Below are positions 6,616 to 6,763 of a stretch of 6,763 bases of DNA, in pieces. The notes under the pieces are model-generated. The model was given only the letters and a program-made list of their open reading frames with translations, was not told the DNA's origin and did not search any database. Both the position numbers and the translations under genes were made by a program. The stretch's first letter is position 1. Each line of letters starts with the position of its first letter. Source of the stretch: Candidatus Omnitrophota bacterium (GTDB taxonomy: Bacteria; Ratteibacteria; UBA8468; MWAK01); the NCBI GenBank assembly GCA_018829455.1, contig JAHJUB010000029.1:1-6763 (forward strand), given 5' to 3'.

Positions 6616-6763
6616 TTAATTTGCCTGCGTTAATTTTGCTAGAATTTTCCTTCCCTCTTCCATTATCTCCGGGCAGGACTCAAAAAAGGGCGTATTGTTA
6701 AGGTCCGCATCCACTACCTTCTCGCGGTAAGGAAGAAATCCCAAAAATTCAAAGCCGGCAAGA
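6616..6763 (-). CDS. C-terminal fragment of a CooC/AcsF-family nickel-insertion ATPase (partial, cut by window edge)
   Basis: Reading the minus strand from the right edge gives 48 codons and a TAA stop at 6616-6618. The peptide starts LAGFEFLGFLPYREKVVDADL and ends GRKILAKLTQAN. The FLGFLPYREKVVDADLNN-type segment followed by a P-F helix tail fits the end of CooC/AcsF proteins, MinD-like P-loop ATPases that help mature the nickel sites of CODH (C-cluster) or ACS (A-cluster). The usual family pattern is LG-x-(I/L)-PYDEKV-x-x-ADL, here with Arg in place of the Asp. The nucleotide-binding motifs would be upstream and are not visible, so the assignment rests on the tail and on the location directly before acsD (30-base gap, same strand). 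CooC and AcsF cannot be separated on this fragment. Confidence 0.68.
   Translation of the reverse strand, partial: LAGFEFLGFLPYREKVVDADLNNTPFFESCPEIMEEGRKILAKLTQAN

Larger units (their letters stand above)
64..6763 (-). other. Probable CODH/ACS operon (cooC-like, acsD, acsA, acsB, acsC)
   Basis: Five genes on one strand have gaps of 30, 35, 24 and 4 bases and act in one enzyme complex. I see no inverted repeat with a T-run and no promoter-like pair in the gaps, which are too short to hold much regulation. The promoter is expected upstream of the cooC-like gene, outside the window, and the operon may continue past the left edge. Confidence 0.85.

Overview
The window is a compact, single-strand (minus) gene cluster for the carbonyl branch of the Wood-Ljungdahl (reductive acetyl-CoA) pathway. 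In transcription order, from the right edge to the left, it holds: the C-terminal tail of a CooC/AcsF-type nickel-insertion ATPase (cut by the window edge), acsD (corrinoid iron-sulfur protein small subunit), acsA/cooS (Ni-Fe-S carbon monoxide dehydrogenase), acsB (acetyl-CoA synthase) and acsC (corrinoid iron-sulfur protein large subunit). Gaps between genes are 30, 35, 24 and 4 bases, all genes have the same direction, and no promoter or terminator is visible between them, so they are probably one operon whose promoter lies beyond the right edge.

The genes form one catalytic chain. CooC/AcsF would load nickel into CODH and/or ACS. CODH reduces CO2 to CO at its C-cluster. AcsC/AcsD carry a methyl group on cobalamin. 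AcsB joins CO, the methyl group and CoA into acetyl-CoA at its Ni-Ni-[4Fe-4S] A-cluster. Every metal ligand I can place by family knowledge is present in AcsA, AcsB and AcsC, and all four full genes are uninterrupted, so the pathway looks functional. The methyltransferase acsE is not in the window.

The organism is an anaerobic bacterium. AcsB has the bacterial layout of about 730 residues with the N-terminal CODH-binding domain, and CODH is the bacterial single-subunit type with D-, B- and C-clusters. The AcsB N-terminus (MSKIICSAGIRGAHK...) is unlike the Moorella one and resembles the form I associate with sulfate reducers and uncultivated phyla, but I cannot name the phylum. The direction of the pathway (acetogenesis, autotrophy or acetate oxidation) cannot be read from this window.

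The first 63 bases, downstream of acsC, contain a small perfect hairpin joined to a second repeat-like element. They look like the edge of dispersed intergenic palindromic repeats, not a gene. No RNA gene, CRISPR array, insertion sequence or plus-strand gene is supported. I found no undescribed system; the points worth a second look are local: the split order of the CoFeSP genes, a Trp-to-Met change at a CoA-linked position of AcsB, additional cysteines beside the A-cluster, a small Cys-containing insertion in AcsD, and the composite repeat.
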